From: M3007 sp040397785
Lineage (GTDB): Bacteria; Bacteroidota; Bacteroidia; Chitinophagales; Saprospiraceae
Length of the DNA stretch: 64,000 bases
Assembly: GCA_040397785.1 (NCBI GenBank)
Contig: JBBAVI010000012.1
Location: 21,362-85,361, forward strand
Reading direction: 5' to 3'
Shown: piece by piece, positions 16,625 through 24,522 of the stretch
Layout: each line of letters begins with the position of its first letter
Numbering within the stretch: the first letter of the stretch is position 1
Program-made: the position numbers and the translations under genes
Notes under the pieces: model-generated
Databases searched by the model: none
Told to the model about the DNA's origin: nothing
The model's input: the letters and a program-made list of their open reading frames with translations, nothing else

Positions 16625-17590
16625 ATGAACGCACTACTTTTCAATGCTGTACATGCACCCCTGGAATACACCACGCTTCCGAACCTCGAACCAGACAAAG
16701 AAGGAATAGTCGTTGATCTTCATGCGGCCGCACTCAATCACAGAGATTTATACATTACACAGGGTCAATATGCTGGCATTCAAGCACCCTGTATTTTGGG
16801 CAGCGATGGGGCAGGGGAGTACAAGGGTAAAAGAGTAATCATCCATCCATCGCTTGATTGGGGGACCAATCCAAACGCGCAACAAAAGCAATTCCGGGTG
16901 TTGGGCATGCCCGATAATGGCACTTTTGCAACCCAGATAAAAATTGCCAAAAAGCAACTCCATCCGATGCCCGAGCATTTAAATTGGGAGCAGGCGGCGG
17001 CACTTCCTTTGGCGGGACTCACGGCTTATCGTACCTTGTTTACCCGTTGCAAACTGCGCAAAGGTGAAAAAGTGTTGATTTCTGGCGTCGGCGGCGGTGT
17101 AGCATTGATGGCCCTACAATTTGCGATCGCGGCTGGTGCTACTGTTTTTGTCACTTCTGGAACGGGCGAAAAAATCAAACAGGCCGAAAAACTTGGAGCA
17201 AAAGGCGGTGTCAACTACAAACAAGTTGGTTGGGATAAAGACCTTAAAGCAATGGCGGGTGGTTTTGATGTGATCATCGACTCAGCGGCAGGCGATGGGT
17301 TTGGTCAACTGGCGGGATTGTGCAATCCAGGCGGCCGCATTGGTATTTATGGTGGCTCGTTGGGAAAAATCAATAATTTGAGCCCACAAATCATCTTTTG
17401 GAAACAAATCAGCATCCTGGGATCCACGATGGGAACGGCTTCCGATTTTAAAAGTATGCTTAAATTTGTGAAAGTCCACCAGATTGTTCCTATTGTAGAT
17501 AGCACTTTTACCTTAAAATCGGGCAACCAGGCCCTCGATTTTTTGGAAAAAGGGCAACAATTCGGAAAAATTGTATTGACTTGCGCTTAA
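16625..17590 (+). CDS. Medium-chain dehydrogenase/reductase (quinone oxidoreductase-like)
   Basis: 321 residues: an N-terminal GroES-like domain (about 1-120, with ALNHRDLYI and LGSDGAGE) and a Rossmann domain (about 125-270, ISGVGGGVALMALQFA). The set of four structural-zinc cysteines of alcohol dehydrogenases is absent, which favours the zinc-free quinone oxidoreductase/enoyl reductase side of the superfamily, probably using NADPH. The substrate cannot be read. It lies 35 bp after acpH and 4 bp before the NTF2-like gene, so the three probably form one transcript. Confidence 0.87.
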   Translation: MNALLFNAVHAPLEYTTLPNLEPDKEGIVVDLHAAALNHRDLYITQGQYAGIQAPCILGSDGAGEYKGKRVIIHPSLDWGTNPNAQQKQFRVLGMPDNGTFATQIKIAKKQLHPMPEHLNWEQAAALPLAGLTAYRTLFTRCKLRKGEKVLISGVGGGVALMALQFAIAAGATVFVTSGTGEKIKQAEKLGAKGGVNYKQVGWDKDLKAMAGGFDVIIDSAAGDGFGQLAGLCNPGGRIGIYGGSLGKINNLSPQIIFWKQISILGSTMGTASDFKSMLKFVKVHQIVPIVDSTFTLKSGNQALDFLEKGQQFGKIVLTCA

Positions 17591-17594
17591 AACA

Positions 17595-18035
17595 ATGTAC
17601 ATGAAAAAATATTCAATACTTGGTTTTTTCATCCTGTTTTGTGCTTTTGGACCAAGCGTTCAAGCACAAAACAAGGCTGAAAAAGCCATTTTAGTGGTCA
17701 TGCATGCCCAGGAAATTGCCTGGAACAAAGGCGACCTCAACGCATTTATGGAAGGGTACTGGCATTCGGATAGTTTGACTTTCATTGGTTCACGCGGGCT
17801 CACACGCGGCTGGCAAACCACCCTCGACAACTACAAAAAATCGTATCCAGATGTAGCGGCCATGGGGAAACTTACTTTCACTATCCTAAAAGTAGAGCAA
17901 TTAGACCGTAAAAATGCGTTTGTGATTGGAAAATGGCACTTAAAACGCGTAAAAGACGAATTGAGTGGTCATTATACCTTGCTTTGGAAAAAGGTGGGCG
18001 GGAAATGGGTGATTGTGGCGGATCATTCTAGTTAA
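17595..18035 (+). CDS. Secreted NTF2-like (DUF4440/YybH-type) protein
   Basis: 146 residues with a signal peptide (about 1-24, ending VQAQ-N) and one SnoaL/NTF2-like domain: QEIAWNKGDLNAFMEGYW and LTFIGSRGLTRGWQTTLDNYKKSYPD are the usual DUF4440 pattern, with TLLWKKVGGKWVIVADHSS as the last strand. Such proteins bind small ligands or act as steroid-isomerase-fold enzymes; no activity can be assigned. A second ATG at 17601 would also keep the signal peptide. It follows the dehydrogenase by 4 bp and converges on the WG-repeat gene. Confidence 0.87.
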   Translation: MYMKKYSILGFFILFCAFGPSVQAQNKAEKAILVVMHAQEIAWNKGDLNAFMEGYWHSDSLTFIGSRGLTRGWQTTLDNYKKSYPDVAAMGKLTFTILKVEQLDRKNAFVIGKWHLKRVKDELSGHYTLLWKKVGGKWVIVADHSS

Positions 18036-18057
18036 AAACGGATTTGTTTGTATTCAA

Positions 18058-20016
18058 TTACTCATCATAATAGTCCATCAAATTACCATATTGGTAACCT
18101 TCTTTCCGCCAAAACTGCCCAGGGTTTATACTGCCCGGAAATTCATTGCTGTAAAGTTCTTTATGCTCTTCCCCCACTTCCCTATATAAAGGGTTTTTCC
18201 AGGTAAATTTTAACCTTAACGAAGTGCTAAAATCACCCTTGTAATCAGGAACTTCAAATGTCCAGAATTCATTCGGAAGTAATTTTAATTTGTAGTAACT
18301 AACGCCGCACCAACTATTTCGCATGTATTCAATATCTTTCCATATACCTGCTGAATTTAAGGCTTGAACGATAATGTAAAGCCTATTGTCTTGACAATCA
18401 ACAAAGAAGGTGTCTAAAGTAGTGTTATAAATATAAGTTTTATGGCAAGCGTTTCCAATGGGATCCATACATGCTTCCTGTCTATTTACCCAGATTCCGA
18501 AAGTGTTATCTCCAAAATTAAAGGATTTTGGAATAGATTTAGCCTGATATTGATTTATAATGTATTTATTTGAAATGCCACTTTCAAACACCGTATAATT
18601 TGAAGACGCCATGTAGTCTATATGAACTTCTATTGGGCTTTTGGCTCTTTTAGTATGAATGGCCTTCCAGACAAAATCGCCCTTGGGGTTAACATATCCA
18701 TAAAGACTGTCTATTTCAACATACAAAAGGCCGTCTATAAAACCGGACGGATCTACTTTGGTGAATTTTGGTGGAAAGATCCAGTTGCCCTTTCTGTCAA
18801 TCAGGCCCCAAAATTCTTTAATTGGTTCGAATTTTGGAGAATAATGCTCCATTTTGAGCGGCTCATTTATGGCAACCAACATACCCTCTTTTTGAAAAAG
18901 ACGATCATGGACATGATTAAATTGAGGTTGAACCAGATAGTTACCCATACTATCAATAATCCCGTACCTTTTAATATCCCGCTCTCCCGGCTCTTGCTTA
19001 TCCTCGGCTACAATCGCCATATTGTCAGAAAAGTCATTATCTAAAACGAATTCAAATCGGTTCGTGCTGAGTTGTTTTCCTGTTTTGTCCATCAAATACC
19101 AGTTCCGGATTGTTCCAGAAAAGGATCTCCCATTTTTGAAATCCATCGCGTCATCGTCCTTGTATTTTCTCAAAAATGGCTTTCCAAGTGTATCGTACCA
19201 TGTAATATATTCATTACCTGAAAATAATTGCCCGTCCTTAGGGTTTGGATTTACGCTAATTGCAATTACTCCTTCAGACCAATGATTATTATAGGATTGG
19301 AATCCTTCCGGTACTAAAAAAAGCAATTGCCCTTTTCGATCGATATAACCGCACTGGTATTGATTTCTTTGGCGAAATCCGGTAGAAACTTGTGCTAAAT
19401 TGCCCTCGAACGGATAAATATTATCATATTTTCCATACGGTACAATCAGTTTCCCTGATTTGTCGAACAATGCATATTCGGTTTTCCCATTTTTTTCGCG
19501 GGATTTAATACCATCCTCTTCCCCCGGCTCCTTAAAAATATCGGGAATAATTTCACCATTTAGTTTCAAACGATATGTCTTGGAAGTATTACCCCTACCT
19601 AATATAAAGGCAGCTTCACCATCCATAAAACTGGATATGCGTTGTATACTATCTGGCAATTCAAATGATTTATGGCCTAAATGGTCAATAAAAAGCGGTT
19701 TGCCATCTTTCCAAACAAAAGCATAACCTTCAGAAAATGAACATGCATAGTCATAAATCGCTGATATAACAAAATTGCCTTTTACATCAATAAATCCCCA
19801 GGTTCCGCTCATACGTGCAGGCGCTACACTGTCCGTGAACGAACCGATCCCTCGAAAAATCGGCTTAATTACTTCTTTTCCTTGCTGATTTATATAACCC
19901 CAGCGTCCTTCCTTTTCAATTTTAAACAATGGATCTCCGGGTTTCCAGTTAGATGGTTGAGCGCATTGGTTGAATAACAATAAAAACAGGAATGCTGATA
20001 ATACCAATTTATACAT
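18058..20016 (-). CDS. WG-repeat lipoprotein
   Basis: 652 residues from the ATG at 20016. This start is preferred over an upstream in-frame ATG at 20094 because a clean lipoprotein signal (MYKLVLSAFLFLLLFNQC) begins here, with Cys18 as the likely lipidation site. At least six WG repeats (GRWGYINQQGKEVI, GTWGFIDVKGNFVI, CGYIDRKGQLLF, RYGIIDSMGNYLV, FWGLIDRKGNWIF, YGYVNPKGDFVW) span about residues 35-460. The last roughly 170 residues are a separate, Cys- and Trp-containing beta-rich region that I do not recognise. WG repeats are structural units of surface proteins; the function is unknown. Confidence 0.85.
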   Translation of the reverse strand: MYKLVLSAFLFLLLFNQCAQPSNWKPGDPLFKIEKEGRWGYINQQGKEVIKPIFRGIGSFTDSVAPARMSGTWGFIDVKGNFVISAIYDYACSFSEGYAFVWKDGKPLFIDHLGHKSFELPDSIQRISSFMDGEAAFILGRGNTSKTYRLKLNGEIIPDIFKEPGEEDGIKSREKNGKTEYALFDKSGKLIVPYGKYDNIYPFEGNLAQVSTGFRQRNQYQCGYIDRKGQLLFLVPEGFQSYNNHWSEGVIAISVNPNPKDGQLFSGNEYITWYDTLGKPFLRKYKDDDAMDFKNGRSFSGTIRNWYLMDKTGKQLSTNRFEFVLDNDFSDNMAIVAEDKQEPGERDIKRYGIIDSMGNYLVQPQFNHVHDRLFQKEGMLVAINEPLKMEHYSPKFEPIKEFWGLIDRKGNWIFPPKFTKVDPSGFIDGLLYVEIDSLYGYVNPKGDFVWKAIHTKRAKSPIEVHIDYMASSNYTVFESGISNKYIINQYQAKSIPKSFNFGDNTFGIWVNRQEACMDPIGNACHKTYIYNTTLDTFFVDCQDNRLYIIVQALNSAGIWKDIEYMRNSWCGVSYYKLKLLPNEFWTFEVPDYKGDFSTSLRLKFTWKNPLYREVGEEHKELYSNEFPGSINPGQFWRKEGYQYGNLMDYYDE

Positions 20017-20105
20017 ATGATGGTGGGTTTGTGTAAGAAAACGCACCTTTTGACTTGTTTGGTATTTGCTTTTTTTAGTTAAATAAACAAACAAAAAGTT
20101 TTTTT

Positions 20106-20130
20106 AAATAAATTATTTGTTTTATTTTTG
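20106..20130 (+). promoter_or_regulatory. Predicted rpn promoter with near-palindromic operator-like site
   Basis: The -7 box TATTTTTG (20123-20130) ends 7 bases before the rpn ATG at 20138, so the message may be leaderless. Just upstream, AAATAAAT-T-ATTTGTTT (20106-20122) is an 8-1-8 palindrome with one mismatch, in the spacer where a repressor would block the promoter. A close relative of the site lies at 21497-21515. Confidence 0.4.
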
Positions 20131-20137
20131 CGCAACT

Positions 20138-21100
20138 ATGGCAAAAGATAAAACAAAACCCAAAACGGAGTTTCCCATTGACCCATCGGAGTTCTTGCAC
20201 CATCCGCACGACCGATATGTTCGATTTGCTTTGCAAATTCGGGATTTAGCAATGGAATTTTTGCAATTTTCGTTGGATACGCGTACAAAAGCGCTTATTG
20301 ATTGGGATTCACTCCAAATATCGAAGGAAAGCTATATCGACGAAAAACTAAAGGCGCATTATTCTGATATCTGTTATACCGGATTGATGCACAATAATGA
20401 GCCGATCCGTATTGCTACACTGATAGAACACAAAAGCGATCCACCCAGAAAAGGTGAACTAACGGTGCAATTGAATCGATACATTTTAAATTTATGGGTG
20501 AACGACTTGAACCATAGCCGTCCGCTCACCCTGACGATTCCAATTGTGCTTTATCATGGCAATACCACCTTGGCTAAAGAAACAACAAATAAGCTATTTT
20601 CCGGAGCCCCTGATTGGCTGCATGCATTCATTCCAAGCTTTGATTACATATTATTGGATTTGTCAAATCAAACCGAAGCGTCCTTCGAAGCGCTACAAAT
20701 GTTATATTTGGGCAAATTCCTTACTGCGTTAAAGCACAGCAGGGATGACGATTATATTGCATTTTATTGGAAAAAATTCGTTATTTTTGCACCTAATCAG
20801 CGTGATCAAACCATTTTACGCCAATTTTCAGTGGCTACCGTGCTATACTTAAATGCAACATCAACCGTTTTTAATAAAAAAATAAAAAACATGGACAACT
20901 TGTTAACTACAGAAGAAAAAGCAGGTGTTAAACCTTACCTTTTCGAACTTCTTGATCAAAAGATGGAGGAAGGTATTGAAAAAGGCATGGAAAACACCAT
21001 TCGTCTCTTTTTAATCAAAAATCCGAATTGGACGGATCAACAAATCGCTGAATGCTTTGAGGTGACGATTGAATTTGTGGGCAAAATCCGAAAGAAGTAA
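20138..21100 (+). CDS. Rpn/YhgA-family PD-(D/E)XK nuclease
   Basis: 320 residues. The family is known as recombination-promoting nuclease / putative transposase; E. coli members are DNA nucleases with toxic and anti-phage activity. The core reads HDRYVRFALQIRDLAMEFLQF, then Asp77 (SDICYTG), Glu97-His-Lys99 (LIEHKS) and Gln111, a full D-ExK-Q catalytic set. Start at ATG 20138: an upstream in-frame TTG (20117) overlaps the promoter. An internal in-frame ATG at 20891, behind a very A-rich stretch, would give the last 69 residues (MDNLLTTEEK...) as a separate small protein. That same segment is duplicated directly downstream. Confidence 0.9.
   Translation: MAKDKTKPKTEFPIDPSEFLHHPHDRYVRFALQIRDLAMEFLQFSLDTRTKALIDWDSLQISKESYIDEKLKAHYSDICYTGLMHNNEPIRIATLIEHKSDPPRKGELTVQLNRYILNLWVNDLNHSRPLTLTIPIVLYHGNTTLAKETTNKLFSGAPDWLHAFIPSFDYILLDLSNQTEASFEALQMLYLGKFLTALKHSRDDDYIAFYWKKFVIFAPNQRDQTILRQFSVATVLYLNATSTVFNKKIKNMDNLLTTEEKAGVKPYLFELLDQKMEEGIEKGMENTIRLFLIKNPNWTDQQIAECFEVTIEFVGKIRKK
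20891..21100 (+). CDS. Possible internally started small Rpn C-terminal protein (RpnS-like)
   Basis: In-frame internal start within the rpn gene giving 69 residues. The ATG is preceded by an almost pure A/T run (about 20873-20889), the kind of unstructured leader favoured by Bacteroidota ribosomes. In E. coli Rpn systems a C-terminal product from an internal start is known to inhibit the full-length nuclease. Support here is mainly comparative: the downstream duplicate begins at exactly this Met. Expression is inferred, not seen. Confidence 0.45.
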   Translation: MDNLLTTEEKAGVKPYLFELLDQKMEEGIEKGMENTIRLFLIKNPNWTDQQIAECFEVTIEFVGKIRKK

Positions 21101-21115
21101 GCTTCTAAGCAAGAT

Positions 21116-21373
21116 ATGGACAACTTGTTAACCACAGAAGAAAAAGCAAGTGCGAAACCCTACCTTTTCGAACTTTTTGATCAAAAAATGAGGGAAGGTT
21201 TTGAAATAGGTAGAGCGGAAGGTTTTGAAATAGGCAGAACGGAGGGCAGAGCGGAAGGCACGGAAAACACCATTCGTCTCTTTGTAAACAAAAATCCGGA
21301 TTGGACTGATCAGCAAATTGCTGAATGCTTTGAAGTAACGATTGAATTTGTAGCCAAAATCCGAACGAAGTGA
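21116..21373 (+). CDS. Stand-alone duplicate of the Rpn C-terminal domain (possible antitoxin)
   Basis: 85 residues starting MDNLLTTEEKA and ending ATIEFVAKIR-type, nearly identical to the last 69 residues of the preceding Rpn protein. The main difference is a 16-residue expansion of the Gly/Glu repeat (EIGRAEGF.., EGRAEG) in the linker. It begins 15 bases after the rpn stop and in the same frame: TAA, five codons, ATG. Homology stops at the ATG; the bases before it do not match. It may be a dedicated inhibitor of the nuclease, or a remnant of a second rpn copy. The intact frame and precise start favour a real gene. Confidence 0.65.
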   Translation: MDNLLTTEEKASAKPYLFELFDQKMREGFEIGRAEGFEIGRTEGRAEGTENTIRLFVNKNPDWTDQQIAECFEVTIEFVAKIRTK

Positions 21374-21496
21374 TTCATTGATTTAGATTTTATACCCAAA
21401 GGCGGTCAGAAAAGATCGAATATATGGACTTGTAAATATAAAATGTGTTAAAATAGGTTTATTTTCCCGGATCTAAAGGGTCCTTAAAAATAAATC

Positions 21497-21538
21497 AAAA
21501 CAAATTATTTGTTTTTCGGAATAGCCCTTTTACCTTAG
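21497..21538 (+). promoter_or_regulatory. Predicted promoter and palindromic site of the five-gene operon
   Basis: A perfect 9-1-9 palindrome, AAAACAAAT-T-ATTTGTTTT (21497-21515), contains a -33 TTTG (21508-21511). TACCTTAG (21531-21538), one base off TAnnTTTG, follows after 19 bases. The first gene's ATG is at 21584. The palindrome overlaps the -33 element, as an operator would. Confidence 0.45.
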
Positions 21539-21583
21539 CCCGCGAATTTGATCCACCATCATTTTAGACGCAGGAAAGCAACC

Positions 21584-22954
21584 ATGAACCGCCTTACCGA
21601 TGCACAAATCGCTCAATTAGCCCCTAATTCAGCCGCTTTAAAGGCAGGCAAGGATCTGGCCAATTTGCGTAAATGGAGCGGTTTTGCCTATAACCAGCGC
21701 GTTTTATGGGGCGAAATTCAAGGTTCCGGTAAAGATCCATACCGAACGCAGGTGGATTTAAACAATACAGCCTTTCAATGTTCCTGCCCAAGCAGAAAAT
21801 TTCCTTGTAAACACGGCATTGCCTTGCTTTTTTTGTTTGGCAACAAATTCTCCCTTTTTAGAGAAAATAACGAGGAGCCCCAATGGGTAAACGATTGGAT
21901 GCAAAAACGCCAAGAGAAATTAGCCCAAGGTGTCGAACCGAATCCTGCTGAAAACATCGAATTAGACCAAAAAACAATCGAAAAGCGCAACAAAGACAAA
22001 GCAAAACGCAAGGACGAGCGGCTTGCCCTTGAACTTGCGGGCGCAGACGAATTGGAACGTTTTTTAAAGGATTTGTTGCGTACCGGATTGCTTCAACTCC
22101 CCGAGAAGGGTAGTGCCTTTTTTGACCCAATGGTACGGCGTATGGTAGATGCCAAGGCAAATGGCTTGGCTAATTATGTGCGCAATTTCAACAAAATCAA
22201 CTACTTCAATAATAACCAATGGCAAAGTAAAGCCCTTCAAAATGCCATAAAAGCCTGGACCTTAATTCAGGCCTTCAAAAGGGTAGGGGACCTGGATCCC
22301 GATATCCAGGAACAGATTTTCAGCCAATTAGGTAGAACGATTAAGAAAAAGGACCTGATAGAAAACCCGGATGTCCTTACAGTCAAGGATCAATGGTTGT
22401 TGTTGGGAAAACGCTCAGATCCCATGGAGGATCAAATGACCATGCACCGCTGCTGGTTATTGGGTTGTAACACCGGAAAATCGGCCGTTTTAATCGATTT
22501 TGAATCTCCTTTTGCACCTTACGAACCCTTGGTGGTAACCGGAGCAATTTTGGAGGCCGAATTGGTGTTTTACCCTTCCAACGATCCTTTACGTGCCCAA
22601 ATTAAAATCCAAGGTCGATCATACAATCAACTTCCGGCTGCAATTCCTTTTTTAACAGACTGGGCAGCGGCTCAGGCCCAGGTGGCGCAACAATTGGCGA
22701 TTTCGCCCTGGGCAGATGATATACCTCAACTAGTACTTCAATTAAGGCTGGTAAAAGGCACTGATTCCTGGTATTTAATGGATCAAGCGGGTGCATTCTG
22801 GCCTGTCAATACGCTTTTTTCTGAAAATAAGATTTTTTACATACTAGCCGTTTCTGGTGCGAACCCTTTGGATATGAGTTTGTTGCGCATGGGGGATACC
22901 GTCTTCCCTTTGGGTATCTTTACGGAGAACACCTATCAAATGATACCGCAATGA
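21584..22954 (+). CDS. SWIM zinc-finger protein, first gene of MoxR-VWA operon
   Basis: 456 residues from the ATG at 21584 (an in-frame TTG at 21548 lies only about 10 bases after the predicted -7 box and is less likely). The SWIM finger is Cys66-x-Cys68-x6-Cys75-x-His77 (CSCPSRKFPCKH), a DNA- or protein-binding zinc site. A charged linker rich in Lys/Glu/Asp (about 105-165) and a long helical/beta region of unknown fold follow. The stop overlaps the next ATG (ATGA, 22951-22954). A SWIM protein (YehQ in E. coli) accompanies YehL-type MoxR ATPases elsewhere. The molecular role is unknown. Confidence 0.85.
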   Translation: MNRLTDAQIAQLAPNSAALKAGKDLANLRKWSGFAYNQRVLWGEIQGSGKDPYRTQVDLNNTAFQCSCPSRKFPCKHGIALLFLFGNKFSLFRENNEEPQWVNDWMQKRQEKLAQGVEPNPAENIELDQKTIEKRNKDKAKRKDERLALELAGADELERFLKDLLRTGLLQLPEKGSAFFDPMVRRMVDAKANGLANYVRNFNKINYFNNNQWQSKALQNAIKAWTLIQAFKRVGDLDPDIQEQIFSQLGRTIKKKDLIENPDVLTVKDQWLLLGKRSDPMEDQMTMHRCWLLGCNTGKSAVLIDFESPFAPYEPLVVTGAILEAELVFYPSNDPLRAQIKIQGRSYNQLPAAIPFLTDWAAAQAQVAQQLAISPWADDIPQLVLQLRLVKGTDSWYLMDQAGAFWPVNTLFSENKIFYILAVSGANPLDMSLLRMGDTVFPLGIFTENTYQMIPQ

Positions 22955-24522
22955 ACCAATGGGACCAATTGGTAAAAACAGCCCTGTTGGGTACCGAAAA
23001 GTCGGAATTCAACCTGAAATCCCTGCCGGATGCAATTCGGGCATACACGGAAAATGCTCCGGAAAAAGACCCCGAAGCACGGTTTTATACAGCCGCTTCT
23101 CTGGTATATCTCTACGAAAAAGCCGGTCAATTGCCCGAAAACACCCCAATACCCTTGTTGGATCCAGCACCGGATGAAACAGATGTTGTTTGTCCACCAG
23201 CAGTGGAGCAGTTATTAGAAACCCTGCTTTTGGAGCAAAATCGACAAGTAACCCTGCTGGCTTATTGTTTCCAACAAATTGCCCGAAAACACTGGGTACT
23301 TCCATACACCCAACTTACCGCTATTTTTAATTTGTCAATCTCTCCCGGCTTCAAAAACTTGCAACCCTTTTTACACCCAATATATGGCAACCGTGGCGCC
23401 TGGTTGGTCAGTTTAAATACTTCCTGGAAAGTTTTGACTCCCAACGCGACGGATCAGATTTGGGAAACAGGCTCCTTGGTTGAACGTCGCAAGTGGCTCA
23501 TTGCCATGCGTTTAGAGCATCCTGACCAATTTCTGGCCCTGCTTAAAACAACCATCGAGCAGGAACGCAACGCCCGGGAACGCAAGGAGTGGATCCGCAT
23601 TTTAAATGGCCAGTTATCTGCCGAGGAATTGCTTTTTATACAGGATTTATACGAGCAATTGCCAGTACCCAAGGAACACGATAAGCCGATCATATTGGAA
23701 ACCCGACGATTACTGACAGAAATGCTACTGAGTACGCCGCTTTCTTTGCTCAGTAAGGATGTGGCTGTCAAATTGGAGCGCTACGTGCCGTTGCAAAAGC
23801 GTATTTTAGGGATGCGTGCCAAAATTTCCATTGAAATTCCAGCGCAACATGATGATTTTCTTTGTCCCGAAATTATGGTGCAACAATTTGGATTTGAAGC
23901 AGTTAACCCATCCCCGGGCTTGAGTACTACAGAGTTTTGGTTCTGCGAATTGGCGCGCTGTATACACCCGATTGTTTGGGAAACGGTATTTAAAGACCGC
24001 CCTTGGTCTGAAATCCTGGGCGCTTTTGCAAAAACAAATGCGCGTCATTCCGGAAGTAAACTGCCCTTGCTCCAACACGTCGCGCATGCGCTTGCGCGTA
24101 CGAAGTACCGAAAAGGTATTCTCGCCTATGTGCAGGAATATGGTGTTGATGAGGCCAATTACTTCATGCTAAATGCTTTACACAATGAGGAGTTGGAAAA
24201 AATGGTCATGAATCAGTCTCAAGGTATCCTGCCCGACTACCTGAAAGAAGTGATGCAACGCCCCAATTGGACCTGGTCTAAGCCCTTTAGCCGTTTCGTA
24301 TTGCAGTGCTTTATTGCGCCACGCACCAACGGCATTCAATATCAAGAATATGTTAAAATGTTATCCATGCATATTCATTTGGATTTAAGCATGTTGTCCG
24401 AACTGGAAGTCCTGCGCGACCAACCATCCAAAAACCCGTTAGAACAACAAATGCAACGCAGTTTGATTGTTCCTCTGATTCACCTTTTACAACTAAGAAA
24501 AAGCATAAAAAATCTTATATGA
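22951..24522 (+). CDS. DUF5691 family protein
   Basis: 523 residues, starting MNQWDQLVKTALLGTEKSEF; this N-terminal LVKTALLGT-type start followed by a long alpha-helical, repeat-like protein fits DUF5691, a family known only from this type of gene cluster. No catalytic motif stands out. The helical repeats suggest a scaffold. Both ends are coupled by ATGA overlaps (22951-22954 with the SWIM gene, 24519-24522 with the AAA+ gene), so the protein is probably made in step with its neighbours and may belong to one complex. The family name is assigned from context and motif memory. Confidence 0.75.
   Translation: MNQWDQLVKTALLGTEKSEFNLKSLPDAIRAYTENAPEKDPEARFYTAASLVYLYEKAGQLPENTPIPLLDPAPDETDVVCPPAVEQLLETLLLEQNRQVTLLAYCFQQIARKHWVLPYTQLTAIFNLSISPGFKNLQPFLHPIYGNRGAWLVSLNTSWKVLTPNATDQIWETGSLVERRKWLIAMRLEHPDQFLALLKTTIEQERNARERKEWIRILNGQLSAEELLFIQDLYEQLPVPKEHDKPIILETRRLLTEMLLSTPLSLLSKDVAVKLERYVPLQKRILGMRAKISIEIPAQHDDFLCPEIMVQQFGFEAVNPSPGLSTTEFWFCELARCIHPIVWETVFKDRPWSEILGAFAKTNARHSGSKLPLLQHVAHALARTKYRKGILAYVQEYGVDEANYFMLNALHNEELEKMVMNQSQGILPDYLKEVMQRPNWTWSKPFSRFVLQCFIAPRTNGIQYQEYVKMLSMHIHLDLSMLSELEVLRDQPSKNPLEQQMQRSLIVPLIHLLQLRKSIKNLI

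Larger units (their letters stand above)
20891..21373 (+). repeat. Tandem direct duplication of the rpn 3' end
   Basis: Bases 20891-21100 and 21116-21373 are highly similar DNA copies of the rpn C-terminal coding segment. They differ mainly by a 48-base in-frame insertion in the second copy, itself made of short imperfect repeats. The left boundary of the homology coincides with the ATG. Confidence 0.85.

Noticed and set aside
20017..20094. 26-residue upstream extension of the WG-repeat lipoprotein
   Set aside because: It would put a charged, non-signal stretch before a perfect lipoprotein signal peptide.
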